From assembly GCA_030248215.1 (NCBI GenBank), contig JASANG010000319.1, forward strand, positions 62,001 through 126,000: a stretch of 64,000 bases of DNA, in the 5' to 3' direction. The notes beneath the pieces were generated by a model. The model was not told the origin of the DNA. It searched no databases and saw only the letters and a program-made list of their open reading frames with translations. Positions 47,767 to 60,028 of the stretch are shown piece after piece. The translations under genes were made by a program, and so were the position numbers. Each line of letters begins with the position of its first letter. The stretch's first letter is position 1. Source of the stretch: Enoplolaimus lenunculus (Eukaryota; Nematoda; Enoplea; Enoplida; Thoracostomopsidae).

Positions 47767-48076
47767 CCGAACAAAACAAACGTCTGGGAAAATTGCTCTT
47801 GTCTTTAAGTGAAATATTCAGTAATATTATATCGTATTATTTCTCATATTTCGTATCAAAAGAAGCACTGGTAAAGCTCTTTGCTATGATTATCGTGGTG
47901 AACAACGCATAGCATTCTTAGTTTTTGTATATGGCTGGCAGATATGTGCTTACTGCCTGGTCAAAAACCACAGATAAGCACGGTATCAGAATAAATATCC
48001 GGCTCGAGTTGCCGAAAATCCGGGTATGAAAAATATCCGATGCCCATCGCTAGCGAAAACTACGTTTTAAATACAT

Positions 48077-48485
48077 TTGCGTTTTCAGGGAGCAGCAATT
48101 AAGCAAGCAATAATACAGGAAGCGAAAAAAACTATCCGCCACCCGGCTCAAAAATTTCTGACTAGCACAATAAGTGGTCAAGACATGGTAATTGCAGCAC
48201 AGCTTCCAAAGCTGAAAAGCTTGAACCGCACCGTTCATAGCCACAGGTCAAAAAGCCTATCACCCAAGCCTGACATCTGCCGGCGAACTTATAGTTAGTC
48301 CTGAGTTTACAAGCTTTGACGACACTCGGTTTTTATTATGTGATAATAAGACTGCTAAGAAGCGCATATTAATTTCTTACGCTTCAAAGACATTTGAAAC
48401 TGCTCGTTGAAAGTTCACAATGGAGTTTGCTGACGGAACGTTTTCAGTTACACCGCAGCTCTTCCACCAGTTAAACAGCGTATTG
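48077..48485 (+). pseudogene. Mutator-like (MULE) transposase fragment
   Basis: Plus-strand frame 48077-48298 includes QLPKLKSLNRTVHSHRSKS. One frame later (from about 48290) comes SPEFTSFDDTRFLLCD, then KKRILISYASKTFETAR, a stop, and then FADGTFSVTPQLFHQLNSVL. This is the order seen in the widespread MULE/FLYWCH-linked transposases, where an RRxR-type linker precedes FLLYD, ILIFA and the first catalytic Asp in DGTF. At least one frame change and one stop break it. It ends at 48485, where minisatellite-like sequence begins. Confidence 0.7.
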
Positions 48486-48556
48486 TGCAGGCGGCCTTTT
48501 GTCTAGACGGGCCTTTGTACGGGCGGCTTTTTGTTCAAACGGAACTTCTGTCCAAG
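48486..48556 (-). repeat. Minisatellite remnant left of a MITE
   Basis: CGGCCTTTTGTCTAGACGGG, then CGGCTTTTTGTTCAAACGG are units of the 16-bp family. The series resumes at 49301-49370 (GGTCTTCCGCCGAGCGG, TTTTGTCCGCACGGTC) after the MITE at 48557-49300, so the array was split by that insertion. Confidence 0.7.
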
Positions 48557-49300
48557 CAGGGTTGGAACTGGCCCGGTTTTTAGGGCCCGGACCCCATATT
48601 TTTTGGAGCAAAAAACATCAAACGGTATTGTTTGTTGCAAATCAAGTGCTTGCCATACATGTCAATCTGTCGTGAGAAAATATAACAAAATATAAACGTT
48701 GCCATGCAAAACGTCCAACCGAATAGCAGAAACACAATTTTAGACCAATGTCCAGGTTTTGCGTGCGTGTGTTTTAGAGTTAAAGTGATAAAAATTAACA
48801 ATTGCAATTTCGAATGGATTGATTTTACCAACGAACTGTAAGTTGTCGCCACCAGCGTATCGAGAGGTGGGGGGATGCGTACGCCCGCCATTATAATTTT
48901 TTTGTGATAAAATGGTAAGGTACCTAACTTACAATTCTTCCCCTCAGAAAATGTTTTGGTGAGAAAATGATAAGGTTTCTACCTTACGATTTTTTGCTTT
49001 TCGTAACATTTGTCACGAATTTTTAGGTCACCGTTACTCTGAAATCAGTTTCGGAGTCAATTGCAGAAGTTAACCAACCCAATCGCATCAAACCAAAGAG
49101 AATCAAATTTGATTTGAAAAATGTCCTCATCTTAACGATGTGTATACACGCTATTTACACGGCTAATAAAAATATTAAACGCTATTAAGGCTTAGGCTCT
49201 GCAATAGGGAACTGCTGCGATTCATTTCGGCTGTCGTCCCGGTCCCGGCCCGCTTAGGCCCGCGGGCCCAAAATGTGGGCCCGGGCCGGTTCCATCCCTG
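48557..49300 (+). mobile_element. CAGGGTTGGAACTGG MITE, copy 3
   Basis: The ends CAGGGTTGGAACTGGCCCGG and GGGCCGGTTCCATCCCTG match the elements at 32256 and 34300. It is 744 bp long and inserted in the minisatellite. The flanking 8-mers do not match, perhaps because the repeat array has been reshuffled. Confidence 0.78.
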
Positions 49301-49370
49301 CCCGAAGGTCTTCCGCCGAGCGGTTTTTTGTCCGCACGGTCTTTTGTCCGGCGGAGTCCAGTTTGGTCAC

Positions 49371-50775
49371 CGTTAATACCATATTTGCTTGTAGCTTATT
49401 GAAATGATGATGTACGCTGGTAAAATACGCTTTGAAGTTGGAACTAAATCTACCGTAATTTGCAATCTTTGAGTGGAACTGTAAACTTTTGTTTATCACT
49501 TTTCAATTTGGCAACTTGTCAACACCCACCGCCAGTGTGAATTGATTGAATCAGGTTTTATTTGTAACCAACGTACTAAGCTGGAGTTTTAGACATTTTT
49601 TTAGTCGAAATTGCAAATTACTGTAATTAATGACTGTAAGTTGGTTATGGTATGGTTCAACATAAAATTCAAATTGGTCAATGTTCTATTATAAACTAAC
49701 AATGTAGAATTCTGAAAATAGTTGGTAGGATTGATTGTTGTACTTTTTAATGAAAAATATTTATTGCGAAAACATCTGGTATTCATTTGGTTTGTTTGTG
49801 TATGGTTTGTTCAACGTGATATTATTCGCACTGTGTTGCTTGTGATTTTCTGGGGAACTGTATAAACATAGAAATGAATTTTATCTGCGCATTGGTTGGA
49901 TTATGCTTGCCGTTTCCTGTTTATAACGCAGTGAAACATTAGATTATGTGCTGTGAAATGTTAATTAGATTTCAAATATATGTCTAAATAAGACCAGAGG
50001 TGTATACCATGGGACTGAGAGGGTGATATATTTCTCTCCGGGGATTTGTTGAGAGACAGGCAAACCTTTTTGATCAGAGGATCCTGGCTATGCTCCTGAT
50101 GAAAGCCGGGCAGTTTGTTGATTGTTAAGCCATGTAAAAAAATTTGGTAATAATTATTATTTATATAATGCACAAATAGTTTTAGCTTGTATAATGCGGT
50201 AAAATATGGATGGAGATCTGAACTCGTTGTTATCGTTTACCTGGACCTGCAATACTCAAGATGGCCCGCTTGAAAATGGTAACAAAGTTGTGCAACAGAT
50301 CCATTCTAATGATACCTACTAAAGTACGCTACATGGACTCACAATTCAAGTCGGTACTTTGTGTGTTTGCGACTCTGCATAGATCAGGGCCGTAACAATA
50401 GTATAAGCCTAAGCCTAAGTTTAAAAACGTTAGTCAAAGCTTAAACTTAGTCACAGCAGTTGCACGTAAAAACAGTCCGCCCGCTGATACATACATGGGC
50501 CGTGTGTTTCAAGGCGGTAGAAAAACGGAGTTAGTCCGCTAGCAGAGCGGTCGGAGTGGGAACCTTGGGTGCGAAGGAACTCTTCAACCCACGAGACACG
50601 ACAGCATCCTTGATCGAGCGTATATAGAAGCTGTGTAATTGTCCGATTTTAACTGAAACAAGTGCATTACTGTTAACGGGCATAAGTTTAGCTCCGCTGA
50701 TGTTTTGCTTTTATTTGCATTTGACTTGCGTTTCTACTTATTGTACGGTGAATATATATTTATTTATACATACTG
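49371..50775. other. Intergenic sequence
   Basis: No gene is supported. A short TTAGGC island lies at 50402-50418. Confidence 0.4.
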
Positions 50776-51600
50776 TAGTGACCCGAATCAGAGGGGGGTA
50801 ATAAGAGAAGGGTACCATTTTGAGCCCCAGTCAATAAGAGTCCGTAGGGTGCGACCGGATACCTAAAACTGGCGGAGCCGGATAATCTAATATGCGGACG
50901 GAGCCAGAGCCGGATAATGACTTCAAATCTAATACTAGATTACATTCAAATATCTGAACGTATCTTGCAATTCTTCCTTCCGTTGATTAAGGTAGCCAAA
51001 GTGTTTACATGACAATGTTTAACATCTCACGCCGATGTATTTTTAACACTTTAGCAATGACCCTATTATAATATTCTATGTTTTTGTAGCGTTGCGTTCC
51101 TTTTACGGACGTCCAGTTTTCCGTAGTTACTATAAAACAGAGGTGGCTAAGATCAGGAATGAGAGTCTTAGTCTCAGTCTCTGAAAGTATCACTATTTGC
51201 CTTTGGCATGTGTAGGTTTCTTTAGTTTTGGTGGTTTGGAACCGACACTAGAAGTTGAGGATTCAGCAAATACTGGTAGACCTGTAAAGAACCTGTAAAA
51301 ACAGAATTTAATATTGTTGATGTCTGATGAATGAAATTTGGCTATGAATTTATGAACTGTGTGACAGAAAAAATATGTAAAAGTAAGTCAATCATTTCGA
51401 TGATGCCGCAGCCGGATATCCAGTCGCACCGAGCTAAGGGGATACGGTCCCTGAACTTTAGTTAGAGTCCATAATGTCATTTATTCCAAATTGTGGTGCA
51501 TAAATCACTCCAGCACCAAATACATTTGAGTTTGAACTTTAAAGCATTTTTAGTTTTGAAAGTACATTTTCAAGTAAAGCTTTGCATTATCGCTCAAGGT
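50776..51600 (+). mobile_element. TGACCCGAATAAGAGGGG element split by a second MITE
   Basis: The left part (50776-50847) begins CTGTAGTGACCCGAATCAG after a TA and reads to CAATAAGAGTCCGT. The same element continues from about 51430 (GGTCCCTGAACTTTAGTTAG through CATAAATCACTCCAGCACC). Between them lies a GGTGCGACCGGATA-type MITE (50848 to about 51427, ending CCAGTCGCACC). The outer element matches those at 54205 and 57787. Confidence 0.65.
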
Positions 51601-52083
51601 TTTGATACAAGCGTATGGATAAGAAATCTGGTGTCAAAATGATACTAGGAGAATCACAACTATTTTACTACTTATGCATATATCAGTATATAACAACGTA
51701 TGACACGTGCAGGATACTCACTGCACAAGGGTCAGATGTCTAAAAAGTTAAATTTGCCAGCGAGCAGGCCACAAACTTCTGGGTTTGTGTTTGGCAAAAA
51801 ATCTGCTAACAGCATTTTTAGTTTCATTGTTACAGGAACTTTACCAGTAGTTAAGTTTGAAATTAAGGCGTTAGTTAGCTGGGAATGTTGTCAAGGGAAA
51901 AAAGCAAAATCAATATAGACAGCAATCATTTTAAGATCAGATATGTAGGATTCATCAGCAACAGCACCGTGGATAGATTACGATTCTGTTGCGGCAACAG
52001 ATCTTAGAACACCGGCAACAAAAACGTCCAGTATATTCATTCACACATCTGATGCAAAATCTAGTAAATCAGTGCCCCTGTAA

Positions 52084-52693
52084 ATGAGGCAACTCGGGTC
52101 ATGTTTTGTCACATTCTACATATTGGGCAAAATTTGTCTGCGAACACAATATGACATTCCAAAAACAGTAGTTGTCTGCTACTATCATGTATCGGTTACG
52201 TTGTCTTTCAAATCATATGCTATTCCCTTCATCGTCTGTCAATATCATATGATCATTTTAAAAATGTGCGCTGAGTCAGTTTTAATAACTAGGTTTGCGT
52301 ATGGCGGAATATCACATGATACTAACAGACATTTGACGTTAGTATCATATAATATTACAAGACAATGTAAACAAATACTAATATTTTGGCGGGAAAATTC
52401 AAAATTTGGCAGGAAAAGTATGTTTGGGGCGGGAAAATTCAAATTTTCACGGGAACTTCAAGTTTTGGATGGAAAATTCAAATTTTAGCGGAAATATCCA
52501 TATTTTGGCTGATTATCTTATGATTCGTTTTAAACTAAATAATGGGATGTTATATGATATACTTAAACGTGTTTTATATAGCAATATATGATATTCGACT
52601 TTCGTCGGTCCATATTATGCGATAGTAGCAAAAATTTGTGTTGATGTCGAATCAACATGTGACAAAACGTGACCGACTGCCTCAGTTATAACG
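52084..52693 (+). mobile_element. AACGTGA...CCCCGCA-family element, diverged copy
   Basis: The right end GTTATAACGTGAATCTCGCA and the inner phrase GTTGATGTCGAATCAACATG match the element at 58403-59014. The left end (GGCAACTCGGGTCATGTTTTG) is a diverged match. The middle shares TTGTCTGCTACTATCATGT. A run of 24-30-bp repeats with GGCGGGAAAATTCAAA lies at 52386-52495. Confidence 0.55.
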
Positions 52694-52875
52694 TGAATCT
52701 CGCATGAAACTTTAACGAAACACGTTCCAGATAAGACTCGTGTGAAAAGCAAGCAAGTTATTTGCTTTAATTAATATATTTTTAGAAAGCTTTTTTCAGG
52801 CTTTTTCCACCATTTCGGGAACACTTAATAACCGTTTTGTTGTTTTTCGTTTCCCAACCCTGGCATATATATCAT

Positions 52876-53584
52876 GGTCCAACCGGACGTCTGCCTCCGG
52901 CTCCGACATAAAATCGGCCTCCAGCTCTGGCTGCGGTAGAATTTTCGCCCGGCAATTTCGGTGGTAAAATTTTGCATAATTTTCAAAATTTATCTGTTTA
53001 GCGAATTTCGTTTTACATTGGTCACAATTTTCAGGAAGGAATTTCTGAAATTCCGCAGAAAATTAGCGTAAAACCAAACAACCTAACAACATATTGCAGA
53101 TATTGGGCAAAATTAACTAATTAACCAACATTTTTACTACCTAATTTCGCGTCACCTCGGGCTCCGGCAAGTTTCGTTGACCTCCAGCTCCGGCATATTC
53201 ACATCAGGTTGCACCCTGATATATATACGTACGTATATATCAAGTTTCCGTTATGTGTGAAGTGCAAAATATATATTCAAATTATATATTTCATGAGTTT
53301 AGTCTGTATAGAGCGATTCAGTATATGGGCCATATTTTACCTGAGCCAGAGGTGAACCGAAATTAGCTAAAGTAAAACTAATGTTTAATTTGCTTCTAAT
53401 ATCTAGTAACTAACTGTAAAGTGTTGAAATTCCGCAGAAAATTAGCGTAAAACCAAGCAACCTATTGCAGATATTGGCTAATTAACTATTTAACCATCAT
53501 TTTTACCACCTAATGTCGCTTCACCTCCGGCTCCGGCAAGTTTCGTTGGCCTCCGGCCCCGGCGTTTTCACCTCCGATTGCAAC
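52876..53584. repeat. Duplicated ~170-bp CTCCGGC-rich repeat segments
   Basis: 53048-53218 and 53427-53584 share GAAATTCCGCAGAAAATTAG, CGTAAAACCAA, GGCTCCGGCAAGTTTCGTTG and end near GGTTGCACCCTG or TTGCAACCTG. A further end (CAACCGGACGTCTGCCTCCGG) lies at 52876. These are remains of a GCACCCTG-ended MITE with a partial duplication. Confidence 0.55.
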
Positions 53585-53592
53585 CTGCTGAC

Positions 53593-55869
53593 TAGGGATG
53601 GGCATCGGATATTTTTCATATCCGGAAATCCGGCAATTCTTGCCGGATATTTATCCGGATATCCGAAATGAAATTTTCTATTTCGGATATCTAAATTTCG
53701 ATTTTGTGTTTTTTGAGTTTCCGAACCTCAATTTTTCTTTCTTATGCGGAGTTCATGGTATAACTGGGGCAGCCCGGAACACGTTTTGTCCATGTTGCTT
53801 TGACGTCAACATTAAATTTTGTGATCTGAATAACCTCAAGGGATCATCGTATACAAATAGTCATATGTAATATGATACCGCGGGACATTTATGCAAATAT
53901 CATATATTCTAAATTTCAACCGGATTTATTCAGGACAATGTAATTTGTGCTCACTAATAATATAGTTAAAATTAGATAATCTAGCTTTAAGTGATTTCAA
54001 ATGCTGAATTAGCTTCTGTTTTTCTGTTTCTGATGCAATTTTTGTCTAAATCTATTCCTAAGTACAAATAAATTCAAATTTCAGATTTTAGTCTCATATG
54101 ATATTGACTGACAATATTTCGAATATCATTTTATATTGCAGTACAAACAGTGAATGTCACTTCAGGATAGCAGAATTATAAAAATCGGATTTATTATCTC
54201 AGTACTGTAGTGACCCGAATAAGAGGGGATATCCATTTTGAGTCCCAATCAATAGGGGTCCGTATCCCTAATAAGAGTCCGTAAGCAAATAGAGTCCCTA
54301 AACCCTAAATAGAGTCCATATATGTCAATTATTCGTAATTGTAGCGCATAAATTACTCCAGAACCAAACAAAGGTGAGTTCAAAAACATTCAATTAAGGG
54401 TTAGTTACAATACCGGATATATGTGTAAAAAAATGTGGCAGAGGGCGGGATAAAAATAAGTAACAGTCCGTAACCGAATAACATTGGGGGTACCCTCTGG
54501 AGGGGTCAAATAAATATCAGTCCCCCTCTTATTCGGGTAACTACTAGTCACTTCAGTTTAGAAGATTGTTACAGACTACTAAACAAATACTTGCGTTGAC
54601 AACTTAAATTTGAGTTGATTTGGCTTGTCCTTTGCCTTATTTAAACCACTACTGTATTGTCTCCAGAGGGTACCCCCCTTGTTATTCGGTTACGGACTTT
54701 TATTTATTTTTAACCCACACTCCGACGCCCTTCGGTACTGATATATCCGGTATTGCAACTATCCGTTGAATTAAACGTATATTTGTCTCGTTTCAATAGT
54801 TTGAGCGATAATAAAAGGTTATACTTAAGAATGTACTTTCAAAATTTGAGTACGCTTTAAAGTTTCGAACTCAAATTATTTGGTCCTGGAGTCATTTATG
54901 TGCTACAATTGGGGTTAATTGACATTTATGGACTCTAATTAGGGTTTAGGGATTCTATCCGCTTGCGGACTCTTATTAGGGATAAGGACTCTCATTGATT
55001 CGGACCCAAAATGGGGACCCCTTCTTATTCGGGTCAATACAGTATAATAGAGATTCCATCGAATATAATAACCCTTTCCTCGAACTATATATACTTGAAT
55101 CGTTTTTGTTCCAAGAACAAAGAACCAGATTGAAATACACTTACGATAAGTCGTACAAACATCAGCCCATGTTAGTTATACTGGTGTCGCGCATTCAGCA
55201 GCGGATCCAGAAATTTCTAAATGAACGGGATGGTAAATATTTGGAAACGCAATTTTTCTCGAAAAAATTTTCTTAGCGAGAAAATTATAAGGTAGGAACC
55301 TATTTTATAACGTAAATATTATGATGAGAGGACAAATTGTAAGCTAATGAATGACTATGTCATTTTATCACAAAAAATTTATGTGGGGACTGGGGACAAA
55401 TTGTAAGGTTGGGGTCCTTAGACATTTTTCTTATCCGGACCGGATACCCGGTGTTCATCTGTAGTCTATATCATACTGTTCTCAGTAAACTTGCTATCAT
55501 CATTTTCGGATACACGAAGTTAAACTCAGGAAAAACTTTGTTAAATAAAACCGCTAAAACGCCCCAGAGGTAAATTAGCGTTGCATTGAATTACGGATAA
55601 AGCTAAACCTGTGTGAAACCCAGCCGTATATCGAATTCTACAGAAACTCAGGCCCAAAGATTTTGAATCATCATGTAACAATTATGCAAGAATGTGGTTT
55701 AATATTCTGACTGAGGTTTGGATACAGAAATTTTTTCGTCAGCTCCAGCTACTTTGGCGGTGAACCCATGCAAATTATTCCAAAAAAATTTTAGACAGAA
55801 GCATTTCGGATATCGGATATATCCGGATACACGTTTCATTTCGGATACATATCCGGGTATCCATCTATA
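53593..55869 (+). mobile_element. TAGGGATGGGCATCGG hAT-like element with perfect target duplication
   Basis: It starts TAGGGATGGGCATCGGATAT and ends TATCCGGGTATCCATCTATA. CTGCTGAC flanks it on both sides (53585-53592 and 55870-55877), an exact 8-bp duplication. It is 2,277 bp long and carries a nested foldback pair at 54205-55042. I see no hAT transposase motif, so it is non-autonomous as it stands. Confidence 0.85.
54205..55042. mobile_element. Head-to-head pair of TA-flanked CTGTAGTGACCCG MITEs
   Basis: The left end CTGTAGTGACCCGAATAAG and right end CTTATTCGGGTCAATACAG are inverted, each next to TA (54203-54204 and 55043-55044), as Tc1/mariner-type elements leave. Two units in opposite orientation (about 54205-54546 and 54651-55042) make a large imperfect palindrome. 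It sits inside the hAT-like element at 53593. Confidence 0.72.
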
Positions 55870-55877
55870 CTGCTGAC

Positions 55878-57487
55878 AACGCTTTTCGAGTCAACTCGGT
55901 TAAACACGTTACTCTGTTAATTCCGTCACTAGCACAGCGTCATATCTGCTTTATTTAGCAGCTAAAGTGGACTGGCGAAAATCAGTTCAGGGATTTTGAT
56001 ATATACCGGTCCACAACACACCAATTAAAAATGCTAAACCTACCCTATAAAACACCTAATGCTTTTGTATTGTGGCGTGGCCCAAATTTAAACCGCCCTA
56101 CCGGGCAAATGTTTGTACGCTGTATGGCTAGTCCGCTGTTGGTCAGAAAAAGGACCGTGAAAAGACTTTTGCTGCATAGGTTTTCGTTGTATAACAAAAA
56201 TCAACCCGCGATGCAAATATTACAGCTATTTTATTATGACGGAATCCCGAGATCCAGTGACGGTATTTCACACCACTATCAGGTGTGACGGAGACAGTAA
56301 AGTAATATGCAAATTAGATATTAGCTAAGTATTTATCCGTTGCGGAGGTTTGTAAACTATTCAGTTTTCTCGCATCCAAAAATCCTTAAGTAACTCTAAG
56401 CTAGGTCCACTGTGTCTCGTGTACACCGTATGGAAAAATGAATTGACAGTTGACGGCAACTTCTACTAATTCAAAAAACATGTGGCACGGCCGTAAATTT
56501 CAAATTTTTAAAACCGGGAAAATAGTATGCAAAAAATCGAATTTTGCTAATCGTTTTGGGTCATCCACGTTATACTGTCTACACTACTGTAAAAAATGTC
56601 CACCCACTTGGCTGAAAGAGATATTAGAGAATATTTAGCCAGTATGTTTTGACAGCAGTCTCTTTGAAGGGGGTAGGGACAATGTGGACACTGTTTGGAC
56701 GCAAATAAGAATTCCTTCGAACAGACTCTGTATAATTGCTAAACAGAGTTCCTTCGGACAAGCTGTTATGGAATAAGCTGAGCCCCTTCGCACAAAACGA
56801 AACCTAGTAATTGTCGTTTGCAAACCATCAGTTTTAAGTACTAACTGATTTTTATGAATTTTAATATAATTTAAACTACTTACTAGCATGAGTACTTAAT
56901 GTTTCATAGAAACATCGTTGAAAATTCAACGAAACTAAAGGTACTTATACTACATATGCTTGAAAATAACATGATCAAGCATGTTCTTCGCTTAATCGAA
57001 ACTAGTTGTAAACAGCAATTGCTTGCGGGCGATTGAAGGATAACTTTGGAAATGTTTCGAATTCCTAGTTTTTCGACATAGGCGTGAAAGAAACATATTG
57101 GGTGGACTTCACAATTTTTTAAAACCAGTGCACGCACAATACTTGGATTTGTGAAAACAGGAGTGGCGAGTGCTAAAAACTTGAAACTACGTCCAATGTT
57201 ACCCTAAATACCGTCCCATTCTCCCAGGACAGCAATATAACAGGAGTACACACAACAAATAAATATTGGGTCATTTATTCAGATTCCTCTCACCCAAAAA
57301 CCCTCCAGTAGCCCTAATAATTAGCGAAATAATTGGCCCATGTTACTTTAAGGGGCGTCCAGGTTTCTGGTGGGTCTATAAAAGAGTAGATTTAGATTCT
57401 TTCGACTCAAATACACAACATAAAACGCTACGCTAAACTCCGAATTTTGCTCGGAGTTTCGTTTTGCTCAATAACGGAAATGGAAAG
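55878..57487. other. Intergenic sequence with repeat fragments
   Basis: No gene is recognised. Pieces of the 7.2-kb repeat family lie at 56290-56400 (TGCAAATTAGATATTAGC, CTCGCATCCAAAAATCC) and 57260-57340. Confidence 0.45.
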
Positions 57488-58227
57488 TAGCGATGGGCAT
57501 CGGATATTTTTTCATATCCGGATATCCGGCAATACTTGCCAGATATTTATACGGATATTTATCCGGATATCCGTATATATCCGGATATCCGAAATGAACC
57601 GAAATGAAATTTTCTATTTCGGATATCCGAAACTCGATTTTGTGTTTTTTAAGTTTCCGAACGTCAATTTTTGTCGTTTCTTAAGCACTTGTTTTAACTT
57701 GTTGCTCTAAAGGAAGTACCCTGACCCTCAAGCTAATTGATATGAGCATAAAAGATACAATTCTAAAAACGGTATTTATTATGCCAGTACTACAGTGACC
57801 TGAATAAGAGGGGGTACCCATTTTGAGGCCCAATCAATAGGAGTCTGTATCCCTAATAAAATCCGTAAGCGCATAAAGTCCCTAAACCCTAATTAGAGTC
57901 CATAAATGTCAATTATTCCTAATTGTAGCGCATAAATGACTCCAGAACCAAATAAAATGAGTTCAAAACTTTGAAGCGTACTTAAGTTTTCATAGTACGT
58001 TCCTAATAACAAGAGTGGATGTTATAAAGAGTGATCATCCACTCTTGCTAATATGCAAACAATTAACACAATTATTGAAAAACTTAAATATTGCTCCAAT
58101 AAATTACAATTAACTAAAATGACTAAATTCGCCTTATCTCTAATGAAATTGGCCAAATTTTAACCCACCAAGGCGTATCCAATACACAATAGATACTTGA
58201 ATACAGATTTTTTTCGTCAGCTCCAGG

Positions 58228-59877
58228 CAGGGTTGTTTTTTCCGGAAAAAATTATTACCGGAAGAAAATGAATTTTTTCCATTTTTTTCCGGAAAAAATG
58301 GAAAAAATTCATTCTTTGTCTGAGTGATCGGTTAGACCTCCCTTAGCCGTCGTTTGCCCAAAAAAGCTTGCATTTTGAAAGTTTCTGCATATTTGAGCTT
58401 CTTGCGGGGTTCACGTTATAACCGGGGCTGCTTGGGACACGTTTTGTCCCTATTAGACTATTCTTGGGTAACATTTTGTCTGTTTATAAACCCTATATCG
58501 CATTCAAAAATTCGTATTTGTCTGCTATCATCATGTGTAGATCACCTTTTGTCCTTCTGAGGTAACATACCCAAATTGTCCTGTTGAATATATATCATAC
58601 ACTAGAAATTGAAATTTGAATTTTTGAGTTATCACACTGTTTTTCAAAGCGGTTTTGTGCCGGAAATGAATTTGCAGACGTGTATTTGGTATTTTAAGCT
58701 CAGCTGTGCCTCTGCCGTCCGACTTTCCATTAATTTATTAGCACCCGAAAATTACACTGTCCCGCTGAATATCATATATTCCTTGAAATTTTGGAATATC
58801 ATATGATATTAGCATAAATGTCCCACAGTATCACGTAACATACCGTGCCTTGTACACATTGATGATTTGAGAGCGGTGGTTTGTAAGCTAATGTCATATG
58901 ACATTCGAGTTTTGTCTGTTGACCCGATATAAGAGCCCGAATATTAATGTTGACGTCGAATCAACATTGGACAAACAGTGTCCCGACTGCCCCAGTTATA
59001 ACGTGAACCCCGCATCTGATGACATCCTGTAATCATTCCATGCCCAAATCTGAATTTTTGAAAAACTATTTCTAAGGCCACAAGTTTCCCCTGGGACCCA
59101 ACAATTTTTTCGATAAGTTGGATAAATTATATATCACTGACTCGTTTGGAAGACGTCTGATTGGAAAATATTTAACAATATTGGTCTTTAGCTCCGCAAC
59201 CTGTGTCAAATGGTACATAATTTGTACAATTTTTCGACAAAAACATTTGGAGTCTAGTGGAGGAATTTGGAACCTTAAGATTCGAATTTTTTAAAAATTT
59301 AAGTTTTGTTATGGAATAACCGGACGATGTCATCGGAACATCAGAAACTCATGAGTGGAGCGAGTTAAACAAGTCACTTTTTGTAAGTATATATTAAATC
59401 CCAATATACTTTTGGGTTATTTCTGACAGCGAAGCCTTTCAATTGCTGCAACCTAGCGAGCAAACCGAGGTTGAAGCTAGACGTATTCTTGTGTTAAATC
59501 ACACGGTAAAAGCAAGCTTTCAATTTTGAGCACCCTAACTTTGGCCGCCCCATTGTCGGCGAAACCTGGTGACTGGACCGAACAAGTTGCATATGTAGTT
59601 TTACATCGAATCTCTTGGCAAAGTTCCAATTCTTAAATTCATTTATATATTTATATGCTGCAATTTTCGCGTTTTTCTGACATATGTATCCTGCTGGACA
59701 TATACAACTGGTCACTGTTAATGTGTTGCATGAAAATTAGTTGGATGTCACCTAAAACCGTTATTTTATACCATATTTACTTACAAACTATATTTAAGAA
59801 TCATTTAATATTTTTCCATTTTTTCCACCCCCCTCAGAAAAAATGGAAAAAACTATTTTTTCCGGCCAACAACCCTG
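58228..59877 (+). mobile_element. CAGGGTTGTTTTTTCCGG hAT-like element, nested
   Basis: The ends are CAGGGTTGTTTTTTCCGG and CCGGCCAACAACCCTG. The flanks GCTCCAGG (58220-58227) and GCTCCGGC (59878-59885) agree at 6 of 8. It splits the phrase TTTTTTCGTCAGCTCC / GGCTACTTTGG, which is unbroken at 55730-55765 in the sister element, so the empty site is visible in this same window. No transposase motif was found. Confidence 0.82.
58403..59014 (+). mobile_element. TGCGGGGTTCACGTTATAAC element with long terminal inverted repeats
   Basis: The left end TGCGGGGTTCACGTTATAAC continues with CGGGGCTGCTTGGGACACG. The right end is GTGTCCCGACTGCCCCAG followed by TTATAACGTGAACCCCGCA. The arms are about 40 bp. 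Length is 612 bp; no clear target duplication was found. Sister pieces lie at 52084-52693 and about 53745-53800. Confidence 0.75.
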
Positions 59878-60028
59878 GCTCCGGCTACTTTGGTGGTGAA
59901 ACCATGCAAATTATTCCAAAATTTTTTTAGACAAAAGCATTTCGGATATCCGGATACACGTTTCATTTCGGATTCATATCCGGATATTTTTCATATCCGG
60001 ATATCCGGTGCTCATCTATAATGGAAAG

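Larger units (their letters stand above)
57488..60020 (+). mobile_element. Second TAGSGATGGGCATCGG hAT-like element with nested insertions
   Basis: It begins TAGCGATGGGCATCGGATAT and ends ATATCCGGTGCTCATCTATA. ATGGAAAG flanks both ends exactly (57480-57487 and 60021-60028). Inside are a TGACCTGAATAAGAGGGG relic (57787-58010) and a CAGGGTTGTTTTTTCCGG element (58228-59877), which itself holds another element (58403-59014). Without insertions it matches the element at 53593. Confidence 0.85.

Noticed and set aside
46930-47912. Long open frames of 200-243 codons on both strands at 47 kb
   Set aside because: They are produced by the 16-bp tandem unit, which has no stop in the frames it cycles through. 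They overlap each other in both directions and have no non-repeat domain.
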